A DNA stretch of 64,000 nt from Geothermobacter ehrlichii (GTDB lineage: Bacteria > Desulfobacterota > Desulfuromonadia > Desulfuromonadales > Geothermobacteraceae), in assembly GCF_008124615.1 (NCBI RefSeq), contig NZ_VNIB01000014.1, positions 1 to 64,000 on the forward strand, read 5' to 3'. The position numbers and the translations under genes are program-made. The notes beneath the pieces are model-generated. The model saw only the letters and a program-made list of their open reading frames with translations. It ran no database searches and was not told where the DNA came from. The first letter of the stretch is position 1. The number at the start of each line of letters is the position of its first letter. Below are positions 16,928 to 27,600 of this stretch, piece by piece.

Positions 16928-19900
16928 ATGAACTCGGAGTCCTACACGCAAATTCTTGGATATGTCCGTTTAGCAACCCATCTACCAAGGTCCGACGATG
17001 TCTGCCTTGCGAATCTGCTCGAGATCCTCGGAGTCGAGACATCCTTAAAACGCATCCTTCCTGTCCTCAAAACGTTCGTCCAAATCCGGAAAGATTTGGA
17101 GCTCTGCATCCCGAAGAACCTTTTATGGGCACCTGCCCGGGCAAGGCTGAAAGACGCATTCTCTCTGGCAGAGCATCTTCTTCAAAAGCGCTCTCAAATC
17201 CAGACCGATCTCCCCAGCCTGGACCTCAGGCCAACTGAGGTCAGGAACAATGTCTTTCAAAAACAAATTTCGGAAGGCCCCTTTCTTGCCACCCTCGGGT
17301 ACCTTCCGACCAACCCGGAACATCTGGGTCATTGGCACCTACTGCTGGCTCAAATCATTCTTGTCCGTCTCCTGACCGTGCAACTCAATCGGGAAGGCGA
17401 GGCACGAGAACAGCTTGGCAGAGCCCTCCGGACCGTCCGCGGGCTTGCGGACGATCCCTTGCTGGCCCAGATGCCGATGGGCCCATGTGTCCCGGAAAGA
17501 TTTCTCGATGACTTGCGTCGAATCGAGAATGAAAAACTCACTCCCCTGACCACTTATCTCGAGACAGCCCTTGAGCTGTGCCGGCCTCACCCTTTCAGCC
17601 TCCCCGACCTCAATCGAGAACAAACCTCTTCAGGGGCAGATGACACAACGTTCGAAGAGGAGAGCGAAAAGGCCACGCTTGTGGTTGAAGACCTTCGGCC
17701 GACGGAGGAGGAGAGCGAACCACCGGAAGCGAACAGCCTTGTTTTTGCTTTCCAACGGACCCTGCCCGACGGCAAGCGCGTTCAGCAGGACAGCATTCGG
17801 GCCACGACACAACGCCAAGCCCGGGAGAACCAGATGCTGCCGGGCTCTTGGGACAATCTCAACCAGCATGAGCTGGAGGTTCTGGTCAAAGGCATTTTCA
17901 GCGAAACGAGACATGACTGCATCGAGGCGAGAATCCAGCTTGGCATCATGCTGTTCGCCGGGCTTGATCCAAAACGCATTCGTTGCCTATTGGTGGTCGA
18001 TCATCCCGACAACGCCGAAGGGCCAGACACCTACATCTCGCAAACCCGTTGTCTTCGTCTTCGGTCAGAGGAACCCCAGTTAAAAACCCGGCCTTCTACC
18101 GAGGCAACGCAGCAGACGTGGCAAAGACAGTTCCATGTTGACCTGCCACTGCCACCCTCGCTGGCAAAGCTGATTGAACGGTATGTGGCCCTCCGTTCTT
18201 CGACGACACCGACACAGCTGTTTGTAGGCAACGCACCTTCGTCCTGCCAAAGTTTGTTGGCCAAACTTCGGAAAAAGGCTTCCAGACTGACCTTCCACCG
18301 GATCCAGGACCACCTTCTCTATCGGTTGGCGAACCTTCCCAACTCGGACATCGCAGTTGCCAGCCTGCTGCTGGGGCGTAAAATCTACCTGGCCAGAACC
18401 CGGGTGCATTACGCCGCATTTGACCCGGAGTTTTTGCAACAACTCTACATCAGAGCCTGCAACGACCTTCTCCGTGAAGCGGGTCAGCAGGACCGGATAC
18501 CAGAGCGGTACCCACTGGCTCCTCCTAGGATTGTCGGTACTCCGCGTCGTCCCCGGCTTGCAGAGGTTCAACATCTGGCCGATAAACTGAAAGAACAGAT
18601 TGACCAAACACCTCTTCCCCGAACACAGCAGGAATGGGTTGCTTGCCACAACAGCTATACGCTGTACACGTTACTTTTCCTGGCATATTGCACCGGACTC
18701 AGGCCGAACCACACACCGTACATTCCTCCGCAGAGAATCGACCCGGCCAACGGACTCACCGTCATCTGGGACAAGTCGGGCATTGACCAGTATCACTGCC
18801 GCCTGGCATGGCTGTCACCGGAATGTGTCCACCAGATCAATCACTACCACACCTACATCAACCGTTACTTTCAGACCGAAAAAGGCACGGACAATCCGGC
18901 CGAGCTCAGCATCTTCTTCCTCTCTCCCGAGATGAAGCCTGTTGCCGTCACTCGCCAGGAGCTCGTCAGACGTTTGGCCGAAAACGGTTTTTTTCTACCG
19001 CCCAACGTCCAACGGCACCTGCTCAAATCGGAACTGCAGGAAGACGGTTGTCACTGGGAGGTCATCGAGGCGCTACTGGGGCACTGGCATTTGGGAGAGG
19101 AACCTTGGGCACAGACCTCGGCCTTGCACCCGGACGACTTTCGGCAAGAGTTGAGCCGTTACATTGTGCGCCTGCTCGAACGGCTTGGATTCAAGGCCAT
19201 CCAATGGCCACCTGAGCGGCGAGGGAGAAGAGAGATTATTCGTCTACCTGGACTTCCAGCTTCCAAAAGGCCGGGCCGTACCAGCCAAATGCAAAAGGCT
19301 TCTGCCCGCAAGGTTCGGCAGATCCTTGATGATCCCCCCGGAGAGCTGTGGCAACAACTTTTTGGCGTCGCCTGGCCCAACGGGCTCAGTACCAAGCCCG
19401 AACAGATTCATGTTCTGGACAAGCTGCGCTGTTATCTTCCGGATATCTACAAGGGCAACGCCCGACCTCAGGTGAACCTCGACCAACTACGTCAATTCAT
19501 CGAGAAGCTCGAACCGCACCCGGTGGACCCGAGAGTCTACCATCGCCGAATCTCCTTTCTGATCCGGGGGCTGGAAAGAGGACGGGACGTTCAAAATTGG
19601 GACATCCCCATCCCACCCAAACCGGTCATCAACCGAAAACCGAGAAATCTGGCAAAACTTTCCCTAGTCGACCATGTATTGCAAGCGCGTCTTCTGGAGA
19701 AGGCCCTGGTCAAAGAGCTGGAGAATCCACCGCCTGACGACCCGCTTATTGCCCTGGGACAGATTCTCGTAAGCGCAGTTTTGTTCGGCGGCATCAACCA
19801 CCAGACATGGGCCGAAGCGCTCGTCAAATCCCTGCCGGACAAGGTCTACCTGTACCAGAAGACCTTATGGGTCGATCTCTGGCGGGAAGACATTGACGAC

Positions 19901-22306
19901 ATCCCGCCCCAGGAGCGCTGGCGCCTGCAGCGGAATCCGACGCTCTATCGCCGCTGGCTGCCCGACCCGGTAACCCGTAACCTGATCCTGCAGTTCTACT
20001 CCCGAACGCAACGACCTATGGAGAGACAAAGCCTCTCTCTTAAGTCGATCTACGCGGCCTACCGCAAGCACCTGAAAGCACAGGGGCATGCCTTACCCAC
20101 CCTCCGAGACCTGCTACGCCTTGGACAGGCACGAACCACACTCACCAACGAACCGTTCCTGAGTGCCTACTCGCAAAACAAGATCCTTTCGGCCAGTCTG
20201 CCCGATCCGGCTTGGGTACGTTTGCTGACCAACAAGGCGGTGGGCCATCAACGTCCAAGCATCCGACGCCGAGGCGCCATCATTACCGACAACCATACGG
20301 ATTGGCTCAAGCTGCAGAAACAACTGATTCGTGAGCTGAGACATCGCATCGATACGTCAAGCCGGAAAACCGGCGACACCTCCACAGAACAGACGCCTTC
20401 CAGCCCGGAACAAACCAAAAATGCCATCGCGACCTTTTTGGCCGACCACCAAGAGCAACTCAGTGAAGCAACAGCCCTGCTCGGTCGTTGGGCCATGCAA
20501 CTTCTTTCGGCAAGGATCTATCCGCAGGAAAACCGCAAGGTCCAACCGGAGGCAAAATCGACCGTCATCTCCTACCTTGAAGCGTTCGATGACGAGTTTC
20601 TGCTGCATGCTGTCGGGCATGACATATCGGAGATGGACGAAGATGACTTCAAGGATCTGATCAGCAAAACCGCAAACGAGATTATTCGGACACGCACGAA
20701 CCAGAATAACGACAAAATCATCAACGACAGAACGGTCTGGGTCATCGAGCGACTCAACCAATTTTTGTCCTATCTCCACCTCTTTGAGGAGTGCCCGGAC
20801 CTTTTCGTCGATTTGAAGAAGAGCGGAATCCGCGTATACAAGAAGGACAACAAGGTACGGGCCAACCTGCTATCGGTCGGCGAGTACAGGGATTTGCGCA
20901 GTGCCATGGGGTGGAAGAGGAGACAAGACCTCAGCCGCCGTCAGCGCATGACCCTGGTCGCCCTGGTTCTGCTCTACCGTACCGGCATGCGCATCAACGA
21001 GCTCGGTGGAATTCTGGTTGAAGAATGTGTCGGACGGGAGCAACTCGAAATTCTGGTACAACGCAACCGGCTCCGCGGCATTAAAAGCAGGCAAGCTCGG
21101 CGTCGACTGCCCCTCTGGCTGCTACTGCCCAAAGAAGAGTTGGACTTCGTCAGAACATGGCTCACCTACCGCAGAAAGGAGCCGGGAACGACAGACGATG
21201 CGCCCCTGTTCGCGGATGCTCCCTTCGACATGAAGCCAACGCCTCTGAATGCCCTGGTCGGTCCCATCCGGGACAAGATGGTCGAGGTCACAGGCGACGA
21301 GACCCTGACGCTTCATGGTCTGCGCCATACGTTCGCCAACAATCTGCTGACCAGCCTGCTTTGCGAACCGACTGAAAGCAAATCCTCCATTTTGGCTGAT
21401 GACGACCTTTCCGCCGCCGATCGAATCCGGTTGCGCGAACATCTGCTGGGAGACGGAGCGACCAGCAAAAAGGCTCTCTTCTGCCTGGCCATGCTGCTTG
21501 GCCATGCCAGCACGGACACGACTCTGACATCTTACATCCACTTGTGCGACAGACTCGTTGTGCATAACAGCCAGCGAAAAGACAGCGCCCCTCCCCTTAC
21601 GACAAAAGCTATCGCCAGGCTGACGGGACGCGGCCGGCGCATGGGCCAGAACCTACTGAAGAAGCAGACACATCCCCTGGACAAGGTCCTTCCACCACTC
21701 GACGACAGTATCCGGCAGGCACTGGCACACCCTCTCCTTCAGGAGGCAAGGAGTCGAAAAACCCCAGCCTTTAAGCCCGATGAGAAGACCTTATCGGAGT
21801 TGCTTTACGAAAGGATCGTCGAGCACAAGGACCAACTCCCCACTCAGCTCAAATGGCCGGAGTCCAAACCGGAGATGGAGGTTCTGCAGGTTCTGTTTGA
21901 ACAGGTGGCAAAATCAGACGATCGCAACAAACCCCCAACAGCGGCGAAAGCACTTCTCGATGGGTTCAGAGTGCGCCACAATCACATTGAAATAAGCCAC
22001 ATTCATATCGCGCACCAGGCGCTCGCTTTTTTGGAATGCCTAGGAATCCCCACGGCAGAGATCACTGTTCATTGTCCTCGCTTCACACGTATAAAATCGC
22101 CGAGATCCCTTGAAAGAAAATGGAGAGCGGCGACAGGCCGTTTCCTTCATGCCGCGCCGCCGCAGTGCCGGGAAAACTTGCCCAACGGCAAGATCCGGAT
22201 CCCGATCCGCTATCTCCTCCATGACGGAAAACTGGTCGAGACAGACAGGAAGCTGGTCAATTTGGTGGGGGTGGTGATTTTTCTAGTGTCAAGAAACGCA
22301 TACTAA
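16928..22306 (+). CDS. Giant protein with three tyrosine-recombinase-like domains
   Basis: This 1792-residue single ORF is several times the length of ordinary integrases. Near the C-terminus is a complete catalytic domain (about 1310-1560): R1355 in RTGMRINEL, K1386 in GIKSRQARR, H1463 and R1466 in HGLRHTF, H1526 in LLGHAST and Y1536. Two earlier regions look like degenerate copies. At about 300-500, FHRIQDHLLYRLAN and LLLGRK precede a Tyr. At about 560-760, YCTGLRPN and LLGHWHLGEEPW appear but the Tyr is missing. The remaining helical stretches could be DNA-binding or spacer segments. The upstream ribosome site is weak. It is predicted to be a DNA recombinase; substrate unknown. Confidence 0.75.
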   Translation: MNSESYTQILGYVRLATHLPRSDDVCLANLLEILGVETSLKRILPVLKTFVQIRKDLELCIPKNLLWAPARARLKDAFSLAEHLLQKRSQIQTDLPSLDLRPTEVRNNVFQKQISEGPFLATLGYLPTNPEHLGHWHLLLAQIILVRLLTVQLNREGEAREQLGRALRTVRGLADDPLLAQMPMGPCVPERFLDDLRRIENEKLTPLTTYLETALELCRPHPFSLPDLNREQTSSGADDTTFEEESEKATLVVEDLRPTEEESEPPEANSLVFAFQRTLPDGKRVQQDSIRATTQRQARENQMLPGSWDNLNQHELEVLVKGIFSETRHDCIEARIQLGIMLFAGLDPKRIRCLLVVDHPDNAEGPDTYISQTRCLRLRSEEPQLKTRPSTEATQQTWQRQFHVDLPLPPSLAKLIERYVALRSSTTPTQLFVGNAPSSCQSLLAKLRKKASRLTFHRIQDHLLYRLANLPNSDIAVASLLLGRKIYLARTRVHYAAFDPEFLQQLYIRACNDLLREAGQQDRIPERYPLAPPRIVGTPRRPRLAEVQHLADKLKEQIDQTPLPRTQQEWVACHNSYTLYTLLFLAYCTGLRPNHTPYIPPQRIDPANGLTVIWDKSGIDQYHCRLAWLSPECVHQINHYHTYINRYFQTEKGTDNPAELSIFFLSPEMKPVAVTRQELVRRLAENGFFLPPNVQRHLLKSELQEDGCHWEVIEALLGHWHLGEEPWAQTSALHPDDFRQELSRYIVRLLERLGFKAIQWPPERRGRREIIRLPGLPASKRPGRTSQMQKASARKVRQILDDPPGELWQQLFGVAWPNGLSTKPEQIHVLDKLRCYLPDIYKGNARPQVNLDQLRQFIEKLEPHPVDPRVYHRRISFLIRGLERGRDVQNWDIPIPPKPVINRKPRNLAKLSLVDHVLQARLLEKALVKELENPPPDDPLIALGQILVSAVLFGGINHQTWAEALVKSLPDKVYLYQKTLWVDLWREDIDDIPPQERWRLQRNPTLYRRWLPDPVTRNLILQFYSRTQRPMERQSLSLKSIYAAYRKHLKAQGHALPTLRDLLRLGQARTTLTNEPFLSAYSQNKILSASLPDPAWVRLLTNKAVGHQRPSIRRRGAIITDNHTDWLKLQKQLIRELRHRIDTSSRKTGDTSTEQTPSSPEQTKNAIATFLADHQEQLSEATALLGRWAMQLLSARIYPQENRKVQPEAKSTVISYLEAFDDEFLLHAVGHDISEMDEDDFKDLISKTANEIIRTRTNQNNDKIINDRTVWVIERLNQFLSYLHLFEECPDLFVDLKKSGIRVYKKDNKVRANLLSVGEYRDLRSAMGWKRRQDLSRRQRMTLVALVLLYRTGMRINELGGILVEECVGREQLEILVQRNRLRGIKSRQARRRLPLWLLLPKEELDFVRTWLTYRRKEPGTTDDAPLFADAPFDMKPTPLNALVGPIRDKMVEVTGDETLTLHGLRHTFANNLLTSLLCEPTESKSSILADDDLSAADRIRLREHLLGDGATSKKALFCLAMLLGHASTDTTLTSYIHLCDRLVVHNSQRKDSAPPLTTKAIARLTGRGRRMGQNLLKKQTHPLDKVLPPLDDSIRQALAHPLLQEARSRKTPAFKPDEKTLSELLYERIVEHKDQLPTQLKWPESKPEMEVLQVLFEQVAKSDDRNKPPTAAKALLDGFRVRHNHIEISHIHIAHQALAFLECLGIPTAEITVHCPRFTRIKSPRSLERKWRAATGRFLHAAPPQCRENLPNGKIRIPIRYLLHDGKLVETDRKLVNLVGVVIFLVSRNAY

Positions 22307-22366
22307 ATGCCATGAAACAAAACATGACTTGTTCTGGCCCCAAAAAAGACAACGTCTTTCGCCACA

Positions 22367-23158
22367 TTAAATATCCAAGTCTATAATCGTAACACCTTTC
22401 CTGCTGACCTCTAAAACAGCTTTCATACCTGCAGGAAAAAGGTTACGAACAAATTTTTTAATCTTATTCCTTGCATCTTGTGAGATATTACAATTACCTA
22501 CATCACCAACAACATCAATTCGAACGTTAACACCATTTTTTACTAATGTTACGACCGGCAGAACCTCCAAAACAATTTTGGTAAAATTATCTTCCTTAGG
22601 CGAGGAGAACAATTCGACATCAGATTCTTTCTCATCTTCTAAACTTTTATCACAATATTTGACACTTCCTATTGATTCATTTTTAAAAACAGACCAGCAA
22701 GGAACAAGAACTGCGCGAATAGAGGTGTTTTTAACTACAACACTAGCAACCTTTTTTATAGTATTTTCCATTTCAGAAAAATAGATAGGCGACACTGAAA
22801 AACCATTATCTTGAGCAAGCGACTTGAACTCAAATAATATTTTAATTTGACTGCAAGCCTTATTGCCTCCATCAAGCATCGAAAGCAACATTGAAAAAAA
22901 CGCGTCAAAAACAACATTTACAAATTCACCATATGATCGTTGATATTCTATAGAGATAGAAATTTTTACATTATAATTATTTTTATAGTCTTCATGATAT
23001 ATAGAAAACCTTAAACTACCATCAAAAATATTGTTAATAATATTGATTAAATCTTTTGCTGCAGACAAAAATTTATACGTCAATTCGGCTACTTCATTTG
23101 TGACTTTTCGACTTCCTACATTATAGAATTGAAGATAAAAGGTATTATATTTTTTCAT
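22367..23158 (-). CDS. Hypothetical AT-rich orphan gene
   Basis: The 263-residue protein starts MKKYNTFYLQFYNVGSRKV, with GGAGG 8 nt upstream of the ATG at 23158; a longer in-frame extension was rejected for lack of a ribosome site. It is soluble, with alternating strands and helices (VKISISIEYQRSYGEFVNVV). No motif or family was recognised. It runs opposite to the giant recombinase gene, with 60 bp between the two stops. Base composition is far lower in GC than the flanks. Confidence 0.6.
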   Translation of the reverse strand: MKKYNTFYLQFYNVGSRKVTNEVAELTYKFLSAAKDLINIINNIFDGSLRFSIYHEDYKNNYNVKISISIEYQRSYGEFVNVVFDAFFSMLLSMLDGGNKACSQIKILFEFKSLAQDNGFSVSPIYFSEMENTIKKVASVVVKNTSIRAVLVPCWSVFKNESIGSVKYCDKSLEDEKESDVELFSSPKEDNFTKIVLEVLPVVTLVKNGVNVRIDVVGDVGNCNISQDARNKIKKFVRNLFPAGMKAVLEVSRKGVTIIDLDI

Positions 23159-23355
23159 GCCACACACCTCCTCTTCCGTAAATGCCGAGCCAATCGCCCG
23201 CGAATAGCGTGATAAGGCACAAAGGCCCTCACCTATATAAAAGGGGGAGGGTGCAACATTTTCGCGAAAAAAAATTACACAAAAATGCACTTCATGGTTT
23301 TTATATAATATTTTCAAGCACTTGTATTCCACAAACAAACTGGACACATATTTGG

Positions 23356-23530
23356 TTGCAGGCCCGCACCGAACATTTCATGCGCACCCCGAAGGAGAAG
23401 CTTTTGTGGGTGCAGGGCTTCGACACGGTGGAAAAACTGCGCTAGGCCCTCCTGGCGTTCAAGGAGCGATTCAACCGGCATTGACTGCCCCAGCGCCATG
23501 CTTACATCACACCAGCCAGGTGCACGCCGC
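23356..23530 (+). pseudogene. Remnant of an IS3-family transposase
   Basis: The frame reads RTEHFMRTPKEKLLW, GFDTVEKLR then a stop, ALLAFKERFNRH then a stop, and LPQRHAYITPAR. This matches the C-terminal end of IS3-type OrfB integrases (ETVEELR...F...YN.RRPH.L..P.A). In-frame stops and the missing N-terminus show it is dead. No inverted-repeat ends were found. Confidence 0.6.
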
Positions 23531-23602
23531 CCATGTACTCATGGCGGAGGCGGCGTGTTTTTTTGTGCAAAACAGTGTCCAGAAATTCGGGAGCTTTATG
23601 GC

Positions 23603-23645
23603 AATCCGAAAAAGCCACGCTCTCAGATTATAAAGTTTGCGAGCT
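23603..23645. repeat. Leader-like element preceding repeat array 1
   Basis: This 43-bp sequence begins AATCCGAAAAAGCCACGCTC and ends in GTTTGCGAGC. It recurs at 30622-30664 with only two differences and in both places is followed directly by 47-bp repeat units. On the minus strand it contains a perfect TATAAT. Confidence 0.75.
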
Positions 23646-23646
23646 A

Positions 23647-24003
23647 GGATGAATCAGACGACATCCCGGCAACCGCCGCTCAGTCGGGGGAAGGATAAAT
23701 CAGGCGACACCCTGGCAACCACCGCCCTGCCAGGGGAAGGGATGAATCGGGCGACACTCCGGCAACCACCACCTTGTCGGGGAAAGGGATGAATCGGGCG
23801 ACACTCCGGTAACCACCACCTTGTCGGGGGAAGGGATGAATCGGGCGACACTCCGGTAACCACCGCCCTACCTGGGGAAGGGATGAATCGGGCGACACTT
23901 CGGTAACCACCACCTTGTCGGGGAAAGGGATGAATCGGGCGACACTCCGGCAACCGCCGCCCTACCGGGGGAAGGATGAATCAAGCGACACTCCGGCAAC
24001 TGT
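23647..24003. repeat. Tandem array of about 7.5 imperfect 47-bp units
   Basis: Units begin GGATGAATCGGGCGACACTC and continue through CCGGTAACCACC to a more variable G-rich end such as TTGTCGGGGAAAG. Unit length is 46-48 bp. The variable end changes mostly by single substitutions, so this is not a repeat-spacer structure. Frames through it differ between units, so it is not coding. Confidence 0.85.
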
Positions 24004-24219
24004 GACCTTCCCCCGGTTTGTTAGATTTTTTTATGAACAACTAGATACCAACGGAAAAATGGTTGTTGATGAAGAAATTCTTTATCCCAAAAAGACTGAA
24101 GCTACCCCCTTACACACGGCCAATGTCTGCTATCCTTCATCTCGCATGACACGTCGTTTTCTGTCACAAGCGACCTGTACCCTTCGCGATGCGAACAGAT
24201 GGATAGATTGGAGACCTGC
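24004..24219. other. Spacer between repeat array 1 and the umuD remnant
   Basis: This 216-bp AT-rich stretch holds no gene that can be supported. Its last bases (GGAGACCTGC before the ATG) equal the sequence before intact umuD and so belong to the duplication. Confidence 0.4.
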
Positions 24220-24500
24220 ATGAAAGCAAATCTGATAGGTCGCGCCGGTGATGTTGCCCGGCTCGACATTCCTTTCTTACTCGACGCGGTACCGGCCGGT
24301 TTTCCCTAGCCGGCCTCCGACTATAAGGAGCGCACCCTTGATCTGAACGAAGCTGTGCGTCAGAAACCCCGCCGCCACCTACTTCGTCCGGGCGCAGGGG
24401 GACTCGATGATCGAGGCCGGCATCTTTCCCGGCGACGTGCTGGTGGTCGACCGCTCGCTGGAGGCCCGGCACGGCGAGTTGACGGTAAAAAGGCTGAATT
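24220..24500 (+). pseudogene. umuD: Degenerate umuD copy
   Basis: It is clearly homologous to the intact gene at 28502 (KANLIGRAGDVARLDIPF matches) but has a stop after about 30 codons (GFP then TAG), a frameshift near 24350, and a deletion of the HGDVVIAEFN region; the 3' end is missing. The sequence GGAGACCTGC before the ATG is the same in both copies. Confidence 0.85.
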
Positions 24501-24618
24501 TCGTTAGAATACGCATTAAATAAAATCTTGACTGTACCTCTCGGCCGGCCAAAGCTGGCCCACAACCAATAGTTTCAATTAGGTTCGCACAAATTTGAGT
24601 GAAATCGGCAAAGAACGT

Positions 24619-24648
24619 TTGCTTTAGCACAAATAGCTTTTGTATATT
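24619..24648 (+). promoter_or_regulatory. Putative promoter of the PIN-domain gene
   Basis: TTGCTT (24619-24624) and TATATT (24643-24648) are separated by 18 nt, about 40 bp before the ATG at 24688. The -10 is good and the -35 is partial. Confidence 0.45.
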
Positions 24649-24687
24649 GGGAATGTTTGAAGAAACCAAGATAGACAGAGGTTACCA

Positions 24688-27600
24688 ATGAGACATGTCC
24701 CGACCTCTCTATATATCGACACTGAGTTTTTCAAAAGACAAGGCCTCCGTTTTGACACAAGGGCATTTACCGCCTTAACGGATACATTTGCCAAAGGCGG
24801 TCTCCGCCTGATCGTTCCGGAGATTATGGAGCGCGAGTTATTTCGCCATTTTGAACGAGAGGCTGAAAAGGCAGCTAATGCTGTCATAAAAGCTCATAAA
24901 GCATACCCTATCAATAGCTTGGCCCTTGTTGAACTCCCGTCCGAAGAAGAGTTAAAAACGAAATGCATTGAAGAGATGCACCGCCATTGGTCTTCCTTCA
25001 AGGAGCATTTTGTCGTTGAGAACCTGCCCATTGCTGTCAATCTGGAGGATGTTATTGACTGGTATTTTGAAATCCGTCCTCCTTTCTCAGAAAAGAAACC
25101 GAAGGAATTTCCAGACGCGTTTATTATCAGCGCACTGGACAAGTACCATAAGCAGCACCACGCAAACATTGCCGTCATCGGTTTTGACGGTGATTTTAGC
25201 CAAGCCTGCGCAAGCAGGCGCTATATCTTCTATTTCCCTGATCTGGAAAAGTACATCGAGGCATTTCTGCCTGAATTGTCAGGAAAAGACAGGTTGCCCG
25301 GTGACGTTGACCTTACGAAACCCATTACAACCGAAGATCTGACGGAACTGAAAGCCATACTCGCTCGCGGCAGCCAGGCGACTCCGATTGAAATTGAGCG
25401 GGTCATGCAACTGTTGGAGAGCAGAGGATCTAATTACGATTATTTTTTCCAAAATGCTGACGACGCTGTTTGGTTACAATATCTTTCGGAAAAAGGATAT
25501 TTTCTCAATCCCCCCGACGTAGAGAAGACCACGGAAGGACATTGTGTTTTTCCATGGTGGCCCCCCCTTGAGTATCTGATACGCATTTTTGACGCTGCAC
25601 CTGCTGATGTGATGGATATAATTTCAAAACTTCCGAATACGAATAATTTTCGAATTTTGGAAGGAATATTGAAGATTGTGTTAAAGGCCGATTCGGCTGA
25701 CGCGACTTTGAGATTTTCTCGATTTATCACATCCTTTATTGAAAACTACCGGTGGGGTCATAATCTCATTATTAATTTACTGAAAAAGCCTTTCCTTTTT
25801 GATTCACAGCTTTCAGAAGTTACGCCTGCCTTATTACTCAAGCTTGTCGAATTTCGCAAAGACCCTCGTGAACAGGAAAAGCGGTCCCGACGGAAAGAAA
25901 ACCCTGAAGATTGGGACACCTCGCTAAAGCCGATCCCGCGTTTTGATCAATGGGAATATCAGCAAATCCTTGAAAAAGGTGTTCGCCCCTTGGCCGAGCA
26001 TGAACCCTATCAGGTTGCCCGCATCTTGATTGACGCGGTGGCAAGCATGATCCGCCTGGGAATGCATCCGGAAGATTTCGAAAAAGGGAGGGACGAAGAC
26101 TTCTCGGAAATTTGGTGTCGGAGGTTGGATAAGCCGGAACGTGACTATCAGGATGTGAAGGAAACCCTGGTGCAGACGTTGACCTATGCCTGCGAGCAGG
26201 TCTATGACAAGGCTCCGGAATCCATTGACGCCCTGGATCAGGCATTACGAAATCATCGCTGGAAGGTGTTTAAGCGTCTGCGTCAGCATCTTTACGCATC
26301 ACATCCGAATGATCAGACCCTCCCATGGATACGCGAGCAGATCCTCGGGCATGATGATTATTCAAAGTGGGAGCATCACTACGAATTCCAATTAATGATC
26401 CGCAAAGCCAGTGAACACTTCGGTACCCGATTGCTCAGCGAGGACGAACGAAAAGCTATTTTCGACGCCATTCTCAGCGGTCCTTCGAAAGAGGATTTTC
26501 GCGAATGGATGGGTGAGCGATACAGTGAAGAGGCTTTTCAACAACGTCAGCGCTATTTTCACCGCATGCAGCTACGCCCATTTGCCGCACTGCTAAGTGG
26601 AGAAGTTCGAAATTATTTCGATAAGCTGGAAGACGAAGCCCAAGCTGAAGCTGTTACCGATGACAGTTATTCACCCTACGGCGGGGTAACCGGAGGCACT
26701 GTCACTTTCCGGAGTCCGAAGTCCGTCAAAGATCTCGAAAGCTTCACAGATGAGGAGCTTCTGGCCTATCTGAACGACTGGGACGAGGAGCATCGAGATA
26801 AGGATAATTGGCTGGTTGAGATCAATATCTCCGCGCTTGCTGGCGTCTTTCAGGCTCTGTTCAAAGAAAAGATTGCGCCAGATGGCGAGCGTCTAGCTTT
26901 CTGGATGACGAACCGTGACAGGATTGCACGGCCAGTTTATGTCACCGCCATGCTCAAAGCCATGCTTGAGCTCGTCAAGGAAAAGAATTTCGGCAACCTG
27001 GACCAATGGATGGAGTTCTGCGCGTGGGTCTTGACGCATCCGGACTCGGCGCGGGTGGAAGGTCAACCCGAGCCGCGAGACGAGTCACGCGACCATCCGG
27101 ACTGGGGCAGCTCACGCAGGGCTGTGGTTGATTTCATTGACGCATGTGTGAACAAAGATACGAATGCCCCAATTACCGCAAGAGACGGCCTTGCCGCTCT
27201 GCTTCGAAAGGCGTGTTGTCAGCTTGATTGGCGACTCGATCACAACTGCCCGGTGCTGCTTAACCGAGACGATCCTATCACCGAGGCCATCAACAATACT
27301 CGCAGTCGGGCTCTCGAGTCTCTTGTCAATTTCGGCTTCTGGGTTCGCCGTCAGTCACCAGAAGATCATTTGCCAGAAGTGACCGACATCCTCATTAAAC
27401 GTATAACCGAGGATGCTGAAATCCCGTTAACCCGACCTGAACATGCGCTATTGGGGATGCACTTTGGAAACCTCTGCACCCTCAATCGGGATTGGGCCAT
27501 TACCCAACGAGGCGCCCTGTTCCCTCAAGGAAATGTGCCTGTTTGGCGAGATGCTTTTGGCAGCTATATCCGCTTCAACCGGCCGGTCAAGGTGACATTT

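Noticed and set aside
23654-23953. Minus-strand ORF through the repeats (repetitive Pro/Arg-rich protein)
   Set aside because: Unit length is not a multiple of three, so each unit is read in a different frame; no ribosome site; it is a by-product of the repeat.
23647-24003. CRISPR array
   Set aside because: Units are 46-48 bp and similar along their whole length; there are no unique spacers and no cas genes in the window.
23647-24003. Plasmid iterons / replication origin
   Set aside because: No replication initiator gene is nearby and unit length is far above the usual iteron size.
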